From assembly GCA_019671135.1 (NCBI GenBank), contig JAHRHY010000006.1, positions 310,001-374,000 of the forward strand: 64,000 bases of DNA, read 5' to 3'. This document shows positions 21,856 through 35,900 of the stretch, in pieces. The position numbers and the translations under genes were made by a program. The first letter of the stretch is position 1; every line of letters starts with the position of its first letter. The notes under the pieces were generated by a model. The model did no database searches, was not told the origin of the DNA, and saw only the letters and a list, made by a program, of their open reading frames with translations. This DNA comes from Linnemannia hyalina. Its lineage: Eukaryota; Mortierellomycota; Mortierellomycetes; Mortierellales; Mortierellaceae.

Positions 21856-22310
21856 ATGTCGTCCGCAGCCACCATGTCAAAGTTCCTCACCCAGGTCAAG
21901 GTCACCATGGCCCCCTTCGCCCCCGCCTCAAAGTCATCAAAGTAAAGACGCCTTTTACTTTCACTCGTGTGCCTGACTCGGGATCAACTCTACAGCGGAA
22001 GACAAGCAGCAACCAGACACCCGGACGCTAACAACAAACATACGCCTGGAACCATACACCTCTCTTTCTACGATTCATTAGGATCTTCCTGTCAAGGATC
22101 ATCACTAACGACGCCATTGCAGCCAACCCCGCCTTGAAGATCGTCACCGAGTCCCATGCTGATCTCAACAAGCCCCCAGTCATCAACGTCACCTACAAAG
22201 ACGGCAAGACCCTCCAGCTCCTGACCGGCGATATGAAGGTCAACGATGTCCTTCGTCAGGTCGGAAAGCACGCCAGGAAACTTCAGGAGAAGGAGGACGC
22301 CTCAGCATAA
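21856..22310 (+). CDS. MRPL44: Mitochondrial large-subunit ribosomal protein mL53
   Basis: Two exons, 21856-21941 and 22082-22310, give 104 aa. The start could also be the second ATG, 18 bp downstream (MSKFLTQVKV). The chain reads FLTQVKVTMAPFAPASKSS, KIFLSRIITNDAIAANPAL, then VINVTYKDGKTLQL and VNDVLRQVGKHARKLQEKE. This matches the small thioredoxin-like mL53 family (yeast Mrpl44), including the YKDGKxxxL strand and the basic C-terminal helix. The family adds a peripheral protein to the mitochondrial 54S subunit. The donor splits the lysine codon (AA|GTAAAG). It faces away from the MDM1-like gene. Confidence 0.8.
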
Positions 22311-23105
22311 GTCATTTTTTTTTCGGATAATTGAGAGTTCGGTCTTCTCTTCCAGGAGGAACACATATCACATATCACAACAAACAACAAACAACAACTG
22401 TACAACATATCATAGGAAAACAAAAACTACAGCGTACACGAGCAGGATATCATGGAGCTGTACACGCCCTATCTAGCAAATTGTATGCATGGATGATAGA
22501 CAAATACACATCTTCATTTTTTTACATTTCCAATTGAGTCAGTTGTGCCTTTTCAACCTTCTGCTGGGAAAGTAAACAACAAAACAACAGGGGACGATTA
22601 TCTGCATAGAAAAGCGACGCTCTCCCTGGAGTGGTATTCCGACCGAGAAAGCTGTAGAAGTAAGGAGAGAACATCCAAGAGAGATTTTTGGCTCATGTGT
22701 CCCAACAGAACTGAATCTAAGAATCCAAGGGGAAACATAGGGGCTTTCACTTGATCATCAGGTCCCAAATAATCGTCATGTTGCAACAGACGCATGGCAC
22801 GCTGACACACAGACACACAGACACAAAGGAAGGAGACAAAGGACAAAGGAACAAAACAAACAAACCAAACGCGCGCAGAAAGCAGGGCGTCATTGCCACC
22901 CACAACCCGTGCATGACCCACATCGACACACCCTCTTCCCTCTTCGTTGTCTTTTTTTCTTTTTTTTCTCTCGTGCCTTCTTCACTTTGTTTTCTTTTTT
23001 TTCTTCTTGCTCCAATTCCTCACCTCTCCTTTGCCTTCCACCTCTTCACACTCGCACCCCTTTGTTTATTTGCGCACACAGCTCGCATATCAAACAACAA
23101 CAACA
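22311..23105. other. Intergenic region upstream of the SNX9-type gene
   Basis: About 800 bp with the mL53 3' UTR and a CT-rich leader (22940-23100, long T and C runs) before ATG 23106. Pyrimidine-rich tracts just before the start are typical of fungal core promoters. No gene is seen. Confidence 0.5.
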
Positions 23106-26100
23106 ATGATCAGCTCTGCACCCGCCATCCCAAAGATCCATCCCGTCTTTGCAACCCAACCCCAGACCCTTTCAACAGTATCGGACGAGGGCGAGCTCGA
23201 CGTCGAATACAAAGAAGGTGCCTTCTCAATCGATGCTGCCCTCTCACAAAAACAACAAAACCACCCACACACGTCCCCTGGCAACAGGAGCACGTCTTCT
23301 TCTTCTTCCCCTCACTCGAGTGGACCCCAGTCACCACAGCTTCAGCAACCTCCTCCTCACGGCTGGACAGTCCGAGCATTGTATGACTTTGAAGGCCAAC
23401 CCGAGTTCTCTGAGCTGAGTTTCTCTGCTGGGGATGTGCTCACGGTTGTCAAAGTTGGACTAGCTGAGGGCTGGTCTCTTGCAGAGAAGGATGGTGTCCG
23501 CGGTCTTGTGCCTGAGGCCTATGTCACAGTAAGGGATATTTTTTGTCTATGATGGTACCATGATCAAGACTGATCACAACACCTAACCACAGCCCTTTGT
23601 CCTCTTTGTTAACTAGTATGTTCACGACTTTTCTATCTCGCCCGACAACCAAAGCGGACACATGCAGCAGGCATCAGCTACCTCTGCCTACTCGGGATAC
23701 TCGACCGCAACCGCAACAGCCAGCACCAACCCCCGCAACTCTGTCTTTGGCAAACGACAGCTTAATCGCTTCTCTTGGTTCGTCACCACAGGAGTCGAGG
23801 AGTTCCTTCTGACAGGAGGTGCTAACAACAACGGCAACTCTCAGGGAGTCAACAAGCAAGGAGCATCGGGATACGCCATGGACAGTCAGCAGCACAGCCG
23901 TCGAACCAGCTCTGCCCAGGATCTGTATGAACGCTCGCCTCCAAGTTCTGGAGGATCAATTAGGGACAGACCTGCATTGGGCCCCCATGGTAGTATCCGC
24001 ACTCAGCCAGGGGACAAGATCTTGGAGGAAGAGGACGATGAGGATGAAGTCACAGAGTCTGACAAGCATTACATCCAGTCTGGACCCAGTTGGCAGGAGA
24101 AGGCACCCCTGTTCAAGGTCCGTGTTCATGACCCCGAGACCAAGCGCAAGATGGTCGGCATGCAAGAGTATACTCTCTTCCAAGTCACCTCTACCGTAAG
24201 TGCCATGGACGCATATGTGTGCGATGCATATTCATCTGGCCTATGCTGCCCCTCACGACTAACACCTTTACTCCTTCCCAGTTCACAGAAGGCGTGTCTG
24301 TCACGGTAGAGCGTCGCTACAGCCAGTTCGAATGGTTGTACGAACGCCTTGTCAACAAGTTCGGCGCCATCATACTCCCACCCTTGCCCGAAAAACAGTA
24401 TGCAGGTCGGTTCTCGGAAGAGTTTATCGAAAGGCGGCGCCGTGCCCTTGAGAGGTTCCTGAACCGACTGGTCCATCACCCTGTCCTGCGCTACTCGGAT
24501 CTGTTGACACACTTCCTTAGCTGTAACGAGGATGGAGACTGGAGGAGAGCTGAGCGCAAGTTCGACAGCGATCGTATCACAGGCATCGCGTTCTTCCAAC
24601 ATGTCTACCATCCCGAGTTCAACGTCAACGAAGACGGGTATGTCTCTTCTTTTTTTACATTTCATTTATATGTCACACAAGGGAAGGTAACGACAGCACT
24701 CATTCACTAACATTTTTCTCTTTGTGCTTCACCTTCATAGTGATATAGACCTTGTCGAGCGATTCAACGCACACTGCAGAGGATCAGAAAGACTGATGCC
24801 TTTCTTGACGGATGCGACCATGGCCTACAAAGAGGGTATTAGTGGTGAGTTACTTGATTTACAATTGTATCAAAATTTGGTGGCGTCGATACAGAAGCAA
24901 CTCAAGAACACCCATGCTAAGGTAGTTTATTACTTGGCATGTTGTAGATTCGGCTTTCCAGTACAAGCGCTTCGGACTCGCACTCCTTAATTTGATTTCA
25001 ACCTCCAAAGACGGCATCGAGAACCAGACACTAAATGACGATCTTGCCTGGTGTTGGCGTGAGAACTGCAATGGTAAGCAATTGGTATATATCTTCTCAC
25101 GCATCTCATGCATCTTCATGCGGCATTCTCTTGTACTTTATATTGACGGTCGTTTTTTTGCTTGTTTGTTATGCGTAGAGTGCCTGAGGTTGACAAAGGC
25201 AATACAGACAACAGCCGAGACCATGAACCTGATGGCGGAGATCAAGCAGACTCATATCTCAGACGGCTGCTTGCCCTGGCAGGAAACCATTCGAGAGCAC
25301 GCCACCCCCTCAACCAACTATGCGCCTCTTGTGGACATGCATACTGGGACACATAAGAAACTGGTTGAGGTCTTTGAAAAGGAGCAGACCATGGAGGTAA
25401 GAACATCATTGTCAGTTTAATCCATGCTGTATGGTTGTGATAAGGTTACGTCTCGGAGGTACCCTGTTTCACTTTTTTCTGGATCTGATCTGTTTTTGCT
25501 TTTGTCAAAAAAAGGAAATCGACTCGGAGACGGTCAAATCGCGGTGCGATACAGTGTTCAACATTACGCTTGCAGAGATGGATCACGCCCATGACGAGCG
25601 TGTCCAGGACTTCCAGAAGGGCACCAAAGACTTTTTGGATGCCCAGATTGCCTACCACGAGAAGGTAATTGGCATTGTCATTGAACTGAATTTACACGCT
25701 TCTTTTTTATCCCCTCGTGCAAGTCTAGAGATCGTGGTCGGATTTCCGCATGAAAAAATATGCATTCTCCTCCCATTCTACTATTCTACCCACACTTTCT
25801 TTCCTTCTCACATTCCTTCTTCCTTTCTCGCGCTCTTTCTTTTCTTCTTTGTTTTGCTTACTTTCTTTGTGCATGATAGATGCTGGCACATCTGAAGCAA
25901 GCACGCACAGTATTCGACCCCCCATACTACGACAACCTCGCCAATTCCCCACGGTTCCGATCCAAATATGAAAAGGACCTTGACGATCAGCGTTACCAGT
26001 CCCAGAAGCCCTCCCGCCCTGTCTCTGCAGCCTCTGTCGCGTCAGTGTCCAATATGGTCGGGGGTGTAGTGGATGGGGTTGGGTTCATGAATGGGTTGTT

Positions 26101-26155
26101 GAAGACCAAGACCCGGACATCTGCCGGCCGTAGCATCATGGGCTTCTGGTCTTGA
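23106..26155 (+). CDS. Sorting nexin of the SNX9 type (SH3-PX-BAR), 743 aa
   Basis: Eight exons: 23106-23528, 23617-24195, 24282-24637, 24741-24844, 24948-25073, 25179-25396, 25515-25664 and 25880-26155. An SH3 domain spans residues about 85-141 (ALYDFEGQPEFSELSF; GWSLAEKDGVRGLVPEAYV). A low-complexity linker follows. The PX domain lies at about 301-425, with the phosphoinositide motif ERRYSQFEWLYERL and the PPLPEKQ loop. The C-terminal half forms the BAR-type helical region (ECLRLTKAIQTTAETMNLMAE; NITLAEMDHAHDERVQDFQK; AYHEKMLAHLKQARTVFDP). SNX9-group proteins bend membranes and link dynamin and actin regulators to endocytic carriers, with the SH3 binding proline-rich partners. The domain order is clear. 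Splice sites are canonical and all phases fit. Confidence 0.92.
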
Positions 26156-26648
26156 TCTCTGTCTAGTGCATAGGAAGGGAAGGAGTTTAGTGATGTTGTT
26201 AATAGGGTGTAATAGTGGGTTTGACTGGCAATAGTTTCTGCCAGCGCAATTAAAGAAACAAATGAAAAAAAAAAGGTACAGGTTGCTCCGAGGGTGAGTT
26301 GCTTGGCGATAGAGTTTCGTTTCACTTTTTAACTTGCAGTGTTGAATCGCCAACACGCGCTTGCGCAGTTTTGAATCGCAGGCAACAAAACTAAGCCACC
26401 GTTCAGATCTCGGGGTTTTGAGGTTGTACGAGGAAGAGAAACGAAATGAGTAGAGAACAGTAGAAATCATGGATACCATCCCTGGCCATTCAGGCCTGGC
26501 CAGACCCCTGGGCTAACTTTGTCTCTTTTTTTTCCTATTTCGTCCTTCTTTTTACTTTCCTCTCTCTCCCTCTTCTATCTGTTCCTTCTCCGCCTCGTCC
26601 CACCTCCCTCCCTCCCTCCCTCCCGTCGCATCCACATCGACAAGACAA

Positions 26649-28819
<2,171 letters not shown>

Positions 28820-28860
28820 TTGTGAAGGGGCAAATTTAGGTATTATATGTAATAAAAGAA

Positions 28861-31835
28861 TTAAAAAAATGAACCATCTATCTTGCTTCGCGTTCCGAGT
28901 CGAATCCATCCGAGGCCAAGCCTGGTCAGCCTCTCGTTCTGTTCCTTGATGGTAGTCGTCTCTGTCACATACACATTGTATAAACAAATGCGGAGACGCT
29001 GGTGGGTCTGGGCTCTTAGATCCTGGACGACTAGTTGATCTGCGAGCGACTCGGGGTTCTGCGGGAGTTGCATGACTTGTGTTGCAGTCGAAATACACCG
29101 ATCCACCAAATTAGCCAGATGCGTCTCCCTGAATCCACCCCGAATATCGGTTCTGGTGTCGATTGGTGATATGGTAGTAAGCGACCCGAAACTTCGATAC
29201 AGGTCGCTACCGCTGAAGGTAATACTTGCTGGAACCATGACTGGCAGGAAGATCGTGGAAGTCGGCCTTGTTGCTCACTCTCTCCAACGTGCAACGAACT
29301 CGTAAAGTCTCCAAGGCATCGAGATTCTCCAGAAAGAGCAAGAGGGAATTGAAGGTGCTTGGGTCGGTTCGGTCGGCGATGCATATTTTCCAACGCTGTC
29401 AGGTGTATATGCTCTTATCGAGCATTCCAGAATCGGACAAGTGCATTGACGTCTGACGAGTGGTGTCGCTCCCAAAAGATACTATTTTGATGTTGAATGT
29501 GCCGAATCTTGGAGCCCTGTTTAGATATCCTTTCGAGATGGAGCTGTTGCTAATGACTTGGATGTCAATTATTGATGCCGTAGGATCGTGAACGTCACTT
29601 GTCCATATTGTTGAAACCGAGTCGGAGAGATAAACTTGAGGTGCAAGTCGAGGGTGTTTGGCGAATACCACCTGCAAAAGCTCCAACCAAGCAAATGTAA
29701 TGTCCTCCGAAGAATCAAACTCGATTCTCTCCAAATTGGTGTAACCGCCGAGGCACCTTTGAAGATGCTTTAGCGGACCAGATGGTCCCTTGCTCTTGTA
29801 AAAGTAAATTTCCCGAACTGAGGGGTGGTCGAACAGCTTTGTCTCCTCTGCGCTCTCGATGGTCAAGACGATCGAAAGGATTTTTCCGGTGCCCGCCTCG
29901 AACTCCACCGACGCCTCAAAAAACTTGAGGTGTTTCATTTTGTTGGGCAAGATCGTCATCGCCAGCGTAAGACCCTGGGACAGCCTGAATCGCTCCAATG
30001 AAGCGGCGAGAGAATCGAGAACAGTCTTAAACCCATTAGCGACGCGCACGTTTACATTGTCAGCATGGAGCTGGTCTGGAGAATCTCAATAAAACGGGGA
30101 GCGTGTTTGACCATTCCTCATGCGAGCGCACGTCGATCCCAAGTTCCCGGATACTTAGTGTAGCCAGGATGTTGTTGATACTGCCCAGAAAGCCTCCCCA
30201 GTCTGTCATTTGGAGCGTCCGAAGGTTCCCATCGGACAGCATCTGCAAGACTGGATCAAACCGTCGACTGTTGTTGAGAAATTCTGATAGTGGAGCGTCA
30301 CCGTTTCCTCCATCAAGTCGGACGTGAAAGATGGTAGTTGATTTGATAGCATCTCGGAGTTCGCCAAGATCTTGCATCGAGAAATCCCAGCACAAAGCAA
30401 TGTCGATCTAAGAGCCCTGTAGAACTTCCCCGCGACGATCGGCGATTCCAAAGAGAGAGTGAAGCTCCCAGTAGCCTCGCTGTATTTCCCGCCGATCTCA
30501 TCCACACCATCTCTGAAACCTTGCGCTGCCTTGGCTTTGTAGTTCTTGCGGTAGTGGTCGAGGCAAACCCACTTGACTTGACCCTCCCCAGTGACTATCA
30601 TGTATAGGTTCCCTAGCACTCGTCCATCATCCTTCGTCTTGAGAAACGAATCCAGCTGACGAAGGTATGCACCTTCCAATATCTCCGGACCAACAAGGGT
30701 TGACGAGTTGGTGGACAGGTCTGGCTCTGACGATGGCGGTTGACTCTGGGCTAGGCCCTCAATGTAGGCGATTGATATGTCGATGCTCGTGCTGATATTT
30801 TTAAGAACGCGATCGATATCGTCAGCGACGTTCTCCAAGCTGTCGACAATTTGGAGCTGACCCAATGGGGGAACAACGACGCCAGCGGTGGCAACCCCGT
30901 ACTTGAGCCTCTGGAGGAGCATGAAGATGTAGGAACCATACTTTTCAAAGAACTCGGTGGGGCACTCAATATCGTAACCCTCGTGACGAGCAATGTGGAT
31001 CTCATGTTTGAAATGTACCTTGAACGTTCTGATGAATAGCTCCTTGATCAATTGATCTGGTCTCCCCGTTTTGATAGTATCCTCCTTGGGCAAAACAATG
31101 AACAACCTCGGGATGGGGTACTCGTACAACTCGTAGCTCTGGGCCATGACGGCGGCAATCTTGCTCTAGATAAGAGCGATACGGTTGAGAGCCTCCTGCT
31201 GCGCCATGTGTAAGCGTTCCTGCGGCTCGACTGACTTCCTGTGAATCTCCTCCATCTTCTGCGACTGTGCCTCTGCTGCCAACTGTAATTCCAGAAATCG
31301 TCTGCTTCAGTTCCTCTACCTCATCGCTATTGGCCACCTCAGAGCGGAAGGTGAGAATATTTCCCTAGATTTCCTGTATCGTCTGCATCCCGTGTTCAAA
31401 AGTATCCGTTCGAACAACCTGTCCTACATGCATGTGCCTCTCGTAGGAGACGAGCTGAGCCGAGGATTCTTGCAGCATAGATTGGGTGCGTTGCAACAGG
31501 CGGTGGAAAGCTGGAGGAAGTGAGGCAGCCACAGTCTCGTTGACAGAGACAGAGGAGGCCACAAAAGCGGTGGCAAGGGCCGAGGATGCAGTCGCAGTGT
31601 CATTAATGGTGAATGAGCCGATTGTACATGCGAACATGCATCCACACACACACTCCAAAAATTTAGAAGAAGTGAAGAAGGTCCCACGTTCACGAATACC
31701 GTTATTCGTTTCGGTAGCAAAAAAAGAAGATTCACTTTCTACTCCTTCCCCGTGACCATCGATTATCACTCCAGTGTTCCCACCAGAAATAAGCATGAAA
31801 CTTTCGTAGTCATCCTTGTACCTGAACGCCACCAA
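28861..31835 (-). pseudogene. Second ruined member of the LFP-LPK-LRR modular family
   Basis: The frame enters near 31835 without ATG (KDDYESFMLISGGNT), then a threonine/alanine-rich and coiled stretch. It meets TAG at 31367-31365 (QEI-stop-GNILTF), a one-base shift near 31288 (KQTIS / ELQLAAEAQSQKM) and TAG at 31168-31166 (NRIALI-stop-SKIAAVM). An intact stretch then runs from MAQSYELYEYPIPRLFIVLPK at 31147 through CPTEFFEKYGSYIFMLLQ and VKWVCLDHYRKNYKAK. A shift near 30415 leads into IDIALCWDFSMQDLGELRDAI, another near 30090 into leucine-rich pieces (TNLERIEFDSSED), and more below 29400. The last piece ends RLGLGWIRLGTRSK at 28861. Its 3' end lies 41 bp from the ferrochelatase stop. The order matches the pseudogene at 12-14 kb. 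No function is known. Confidence 0.8.
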
Positions 31836-32984
31836 GTCCTCCAGAAAGAAAGCTAAACTTTTTTGGATTTTGTTTATCTACACAGCGCGCTATGTCGTAC
31901 TAGTTTGTAATTCATGTTCTTGCTTCAAATGTACTGTACACAAACCATAGGTGATTACCCAATAGCACTTTCCGTCTGCTTGCAGGAGCAAAACTTGTGA
32001 ATGATATACACAATTTAATTTTCCGTCGTTTGTAGCATTGTAGCGAGAAAAATGAAGAAAAAACACGCGAAAGGACATGATGCAAAAGAAATCGATGCAA
32101 GAAAAGGGAAAGACTGAAGGAAAAAAAAGAATAGATTGTCGTCTGCAAGACAACCATTCTATAATAAACACTTTATTTCCCAATATCATGTTCCATTGCT
32201 TTCTGTTTCTGATTCTGCTTTCAATTCTGCTCTTGATTCTGTTCTGTTTTTATTAATGGTGCTGAACTTTTACTATTGATGACTTTTACGCTTATCAACA
32301 AGTGGGTGACTGAGTGGTATACAAAGCATTAGGCCCACTGTCTTCGGTACCATGTCCATGTGTGTGTGTGACTCTTTTTATTTTATTTTTGAACCAACGG
32401 AAACTCCCTTCGGCAATCCACTGCCCCCAGTTGGGATCTCTTCTTTCTAGTTGATCGTTTCTCACCCTATCGCCACTTTGAACAAGCTCTAGTCAAGATT
32501 ATCGAACGACAAGCACCCGGAACAATTCGTATTCATCTCCTACGGCCGCCTGTGGTGCACTATGATGATACCGGAGTCACTTGTAGACCTCGTCAATCAC
32601 AACAACCATTCGCCTCCTCAATGGCGTAACACATGGTGCTGCTCAGAACTCGCTCGATTTCGCAGAGGCGCCCAAGTGTAAGGCAGGCGCGCCTATGAAC
32701 CCTTACAAGAGGTGTGAGGTGTGGTTGATGTTGGTTCTTGGAAGGGATGAAAAAGAAACAGACGGGGTGGAGCAATTGCAGTAGACGCAGAGAAAGATAA
32801 TAGTACACGGACCCTTACTGCGCAACGATCATCACTTCTTGATGAAAACAAAGCAAAAAAGGTACAAATAATAAGTCTACATTCAGATGATCAGTACAAT
32901 GAGTGATAGAGCAATTGACCCATTCCACCTTCGCACCTGAATTCGATGAATCGTTATGGATTTTTCGCTTCATAGTTTTATTTT
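31836..32984. other. Intergenic region with one orphan coding-like stretch
   Basis: Mostly A/T-rich, without a gene I can support. On the plus strand, 32456-32628 is open and protein-like (DRFSPYRHFEQALVKIIERQ, then GTIRIHLLRPPVVHYDD) and is preceded by a plausible acceptor, tctttctag. It has no start and no recognised relatives, so it may be an exon remnant of a lost gene. Confidence 0.4.
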
Positions 32985-35900
32985 TTAGTTCACAGCAACA
33001 CCCTTTTTCTTCATGGCCTCCAATTTTCTCTTGGCCGCATCAAGTCCTCGGTCGGCAGCTTTAGAGAACCACCCCGCAGCCTCTGTAAAGTCCTGGGGAA
33101 CACCTTGACCGTTGTTATAAAGTCGGCCGACGTCGAATTGAGCAATAGCCAATCCTTGGTTGGCGGCCTTGAGGAACCACTCCATCGCCTTGGCAAAGTC
33201 CTGGGGAACGCCTTTGCCTTCGTCGTACATAACGCCGATGTTGCACTGAGCGACTGCGTCTCCTTGATCGGCGGCCTTGAGGTACCACTCCATCGCCTTG
33301 GCAAAGTCCTGAGGAACACCTTTGCCTTTGTCGTACATAACGCCGATGTTGCACTGAGCGACTGCGTCTCCTTGATCGGCGGCCTTGAGGAACCACTCCA
33401 TCGCCTTGGCAAAGTCCTGAGGAACGTCTTTGCCTACGTCGTACATAACGCCGATGTTGCACTGAGCGACTGCGTCTCCTTGATCGGCGGCCTTGAGGAA
33501 CCACTCCATCGCCTTGGCAAAGTCCTGAGGAACACCTTTGCCTTTGTCGTACATAACGCCGATGTTGCACTGAGCGACTGCGTCTCCTTGATCGGCGGCC
33601 TTGAGGAACCACTCCATCGCCTTGGCAAAGTCCTGAGGAACGTCTTTGCCTACGTCGTACATAACGCCGATGTTGCACTGAGCGACTGCGTCTCCTTGAT
33701 CGGCGGCCTTGAGGTACCACTCCATCGCCTTGGCAAAGTCCTGAGGAACACCTTTGCCTTCGTCGTACATAACGCCGATGTTGCACTGAGCGACTGCGTC
33801 TCCTTGATCGGCGGCCTTGAGGAACCACTCCATCGCCTTGGCAAAGTCCTGAGGAACGTCTTTGCCTACGTCGTACATAACGCCGATGCTGTACTGAGCG
33901 ACTGCGTCTCCTTGATCGGCGGCCTTGAAGTACCACTCCATCGCCTTGGCAAAGTCCTGAGGAACGCCTTTGCCTTCGTCGTACATAACGCCGATGCTGC
34001 ACTGAGCGACTGCGTCTCCTTGATCGGCGGCCTTGAGGTACCACTCCATCGCCTTGGCAAAGTCCTGGGGAACGCCTTTGCCTTCGTCGTATATAACGCC
34101 GATGCTGCACTGAGCGACTGCGTCTCCTTGATCGGCGGCCTTGAGGTACCACTCCATCGCCTTGGCAAAGTCCTGAGGAACACCTTTGCCTACGTCGTAC
34201 ATAACGCCGATGCTGTACTGAGCGACTGCGTCTCCTTGATCGGCGGCCTGAAAGTCTTGTGCAACCCCCTTGCCGTCTATGTACATGTTGCCAAGCACCA
34301 ATTTCTTCTCCGCGGATAAATTGGTTGTTGCACTCTGGGGTGCATGCTGACCTTCGTTGTCACTGTTTGGATGTGAAGAGGCTGAAAGATCCTTGACGGT
34401 GCATGTTTGATCGTTGAGTGTTGTCGAGAGCATCGCCATTGGTCGGGCGATGGATGCAGCTGGGAGGGTCATAAGGTTGGATAAAGCGGAGGAAGGTGAG
34501 AGGGGTTGCGAGGTGGCAGGGACAAGAGAGCTCGTAATGGCAGGAGACAGGGGTTTCAAGGGGGTGTCGGCGACGCTCCGGTATCCTTTCGAGCTGATAA
34601 AACGCTGATTCAGCTCCAAGCTACAACATAGCAAAACAAGTGAATGAGTTCAAATGTATGTTAACTTCAAGCCCGAAGCATTAGCATGTATAGCCAAACT
34701 TAGCGCAAAGAAAGAAATCACACACACAAACGAAAACACTTACATCAGGGACAAACCAGTTGGTGCTTTCTTAAAAGGTATAAGGCGGCTCCCATCCTCA
34801 AGGACCTCAACTTCCCCCTTTGCATGGATTTCGTCTGTGGCGGGGGCAGTAGTATCGATCGTCGACTTTGGATTGCCTAGGGCTTGGAGTGGTTGCTGGT
34901 CCTCTGTGGGTTTGTAACCTTGCTGAACCTCGACATGCGACCAAATGCTGGGAGGTCGAGATGCCACCGATGCGTCTTGAGAAGCGGCGCCTTCGCTGAA
35001 ATGCCTGGCTTGTCGGATCCTCAGCCAATCCAAACTAGTGTCATCGTGTCCAGGGACGATCCTGCGAAGATCGCCAACTTGGTCCAGAACAGTCAAGGAG
35101 TTGCCCTCAAGGAGAGAATCCTGCACGCCGTCGATCCACTGCCTCATATTGGAGCCGTCGTCGAAACAAACCACTTTGACGGAACTTAGGCTCCTCAATG
35201 CGTCCATGACCGTTATATATACTTGATAATCCACAGGAGAACCGACTAGAACAAGTTGTTTTAGTGTTACGTTGGAGGACTTCAGTATACTCAAAAATGT
35301 CACAGCTCCTTCTGGGTCTAAATCGCCGACGGAGATCGTGACATTTCTCAACTGAGAAGAACGTTTGCGCGTAATGGAACGATGCAATGCGTCCATGACG
35401 CTTGTTCTGAACATGTCGTTGGTATTCAATGTTCGAACGAACAGGCCATACTCGTCAAGGAAGGCATCGTGACCGGATCCATTTTTGCGAGTGGTGACGT
35501 TAGCTACAACCGCCTTGTTGTCGCGACTATTGGGGAGCTTGAAGGTTGCAACGAGATGGTCTTCCGAGTTGTCGATAAGGGTGTATATGGAAAGGCGAGA
35601 ATCTGGTGCTTGATCGGACGTCATTTTGGAATAAATCGATTCCATCATAGCCTCCATGATTCGGAAATCGCGTGCGTCGCAATATAAGGTCAGCAATGAA
35701 AGGTTGGGATTTTTTCGAAGAATCGTCGTAATGCCATCGGTCAGGAGTGAAAGCACAGGGTGTGGAGATTCCATCCGCAATGACTCAAGAACGTTAATGG
35801 TGATGGACTGTAGGTTTCCCGCGAAGTACCCAGTGGTGGTGATGTTTTTGGCATGGTCTAGAGTCGTCCTGAGGTCTAATAGTTGAGTGTTGCCGTTGTA

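Noticed and set aside
21151..21976. Long open frames on both strands in the MDM1-mL53 promoter region
   Set aside because: They follow purine/pyrimidine strand bias, overlap known starts, and have no protein pattern.
28861..31835. Intact multi-exon gene in which stops and shifts are skipped by introns
   Set aside because: The breaks fall inside conserved motifs with no GT-AG pairs around them, and the predicted residues at the two TAG codons are needed for motif continuity.
33105..34319. 404-codon open frame antisense to the Sel1 array
   Set aside because: It exists only because the 108-bp unit is a multiple of three and lacks antisense stops; it is a repeat shadow.
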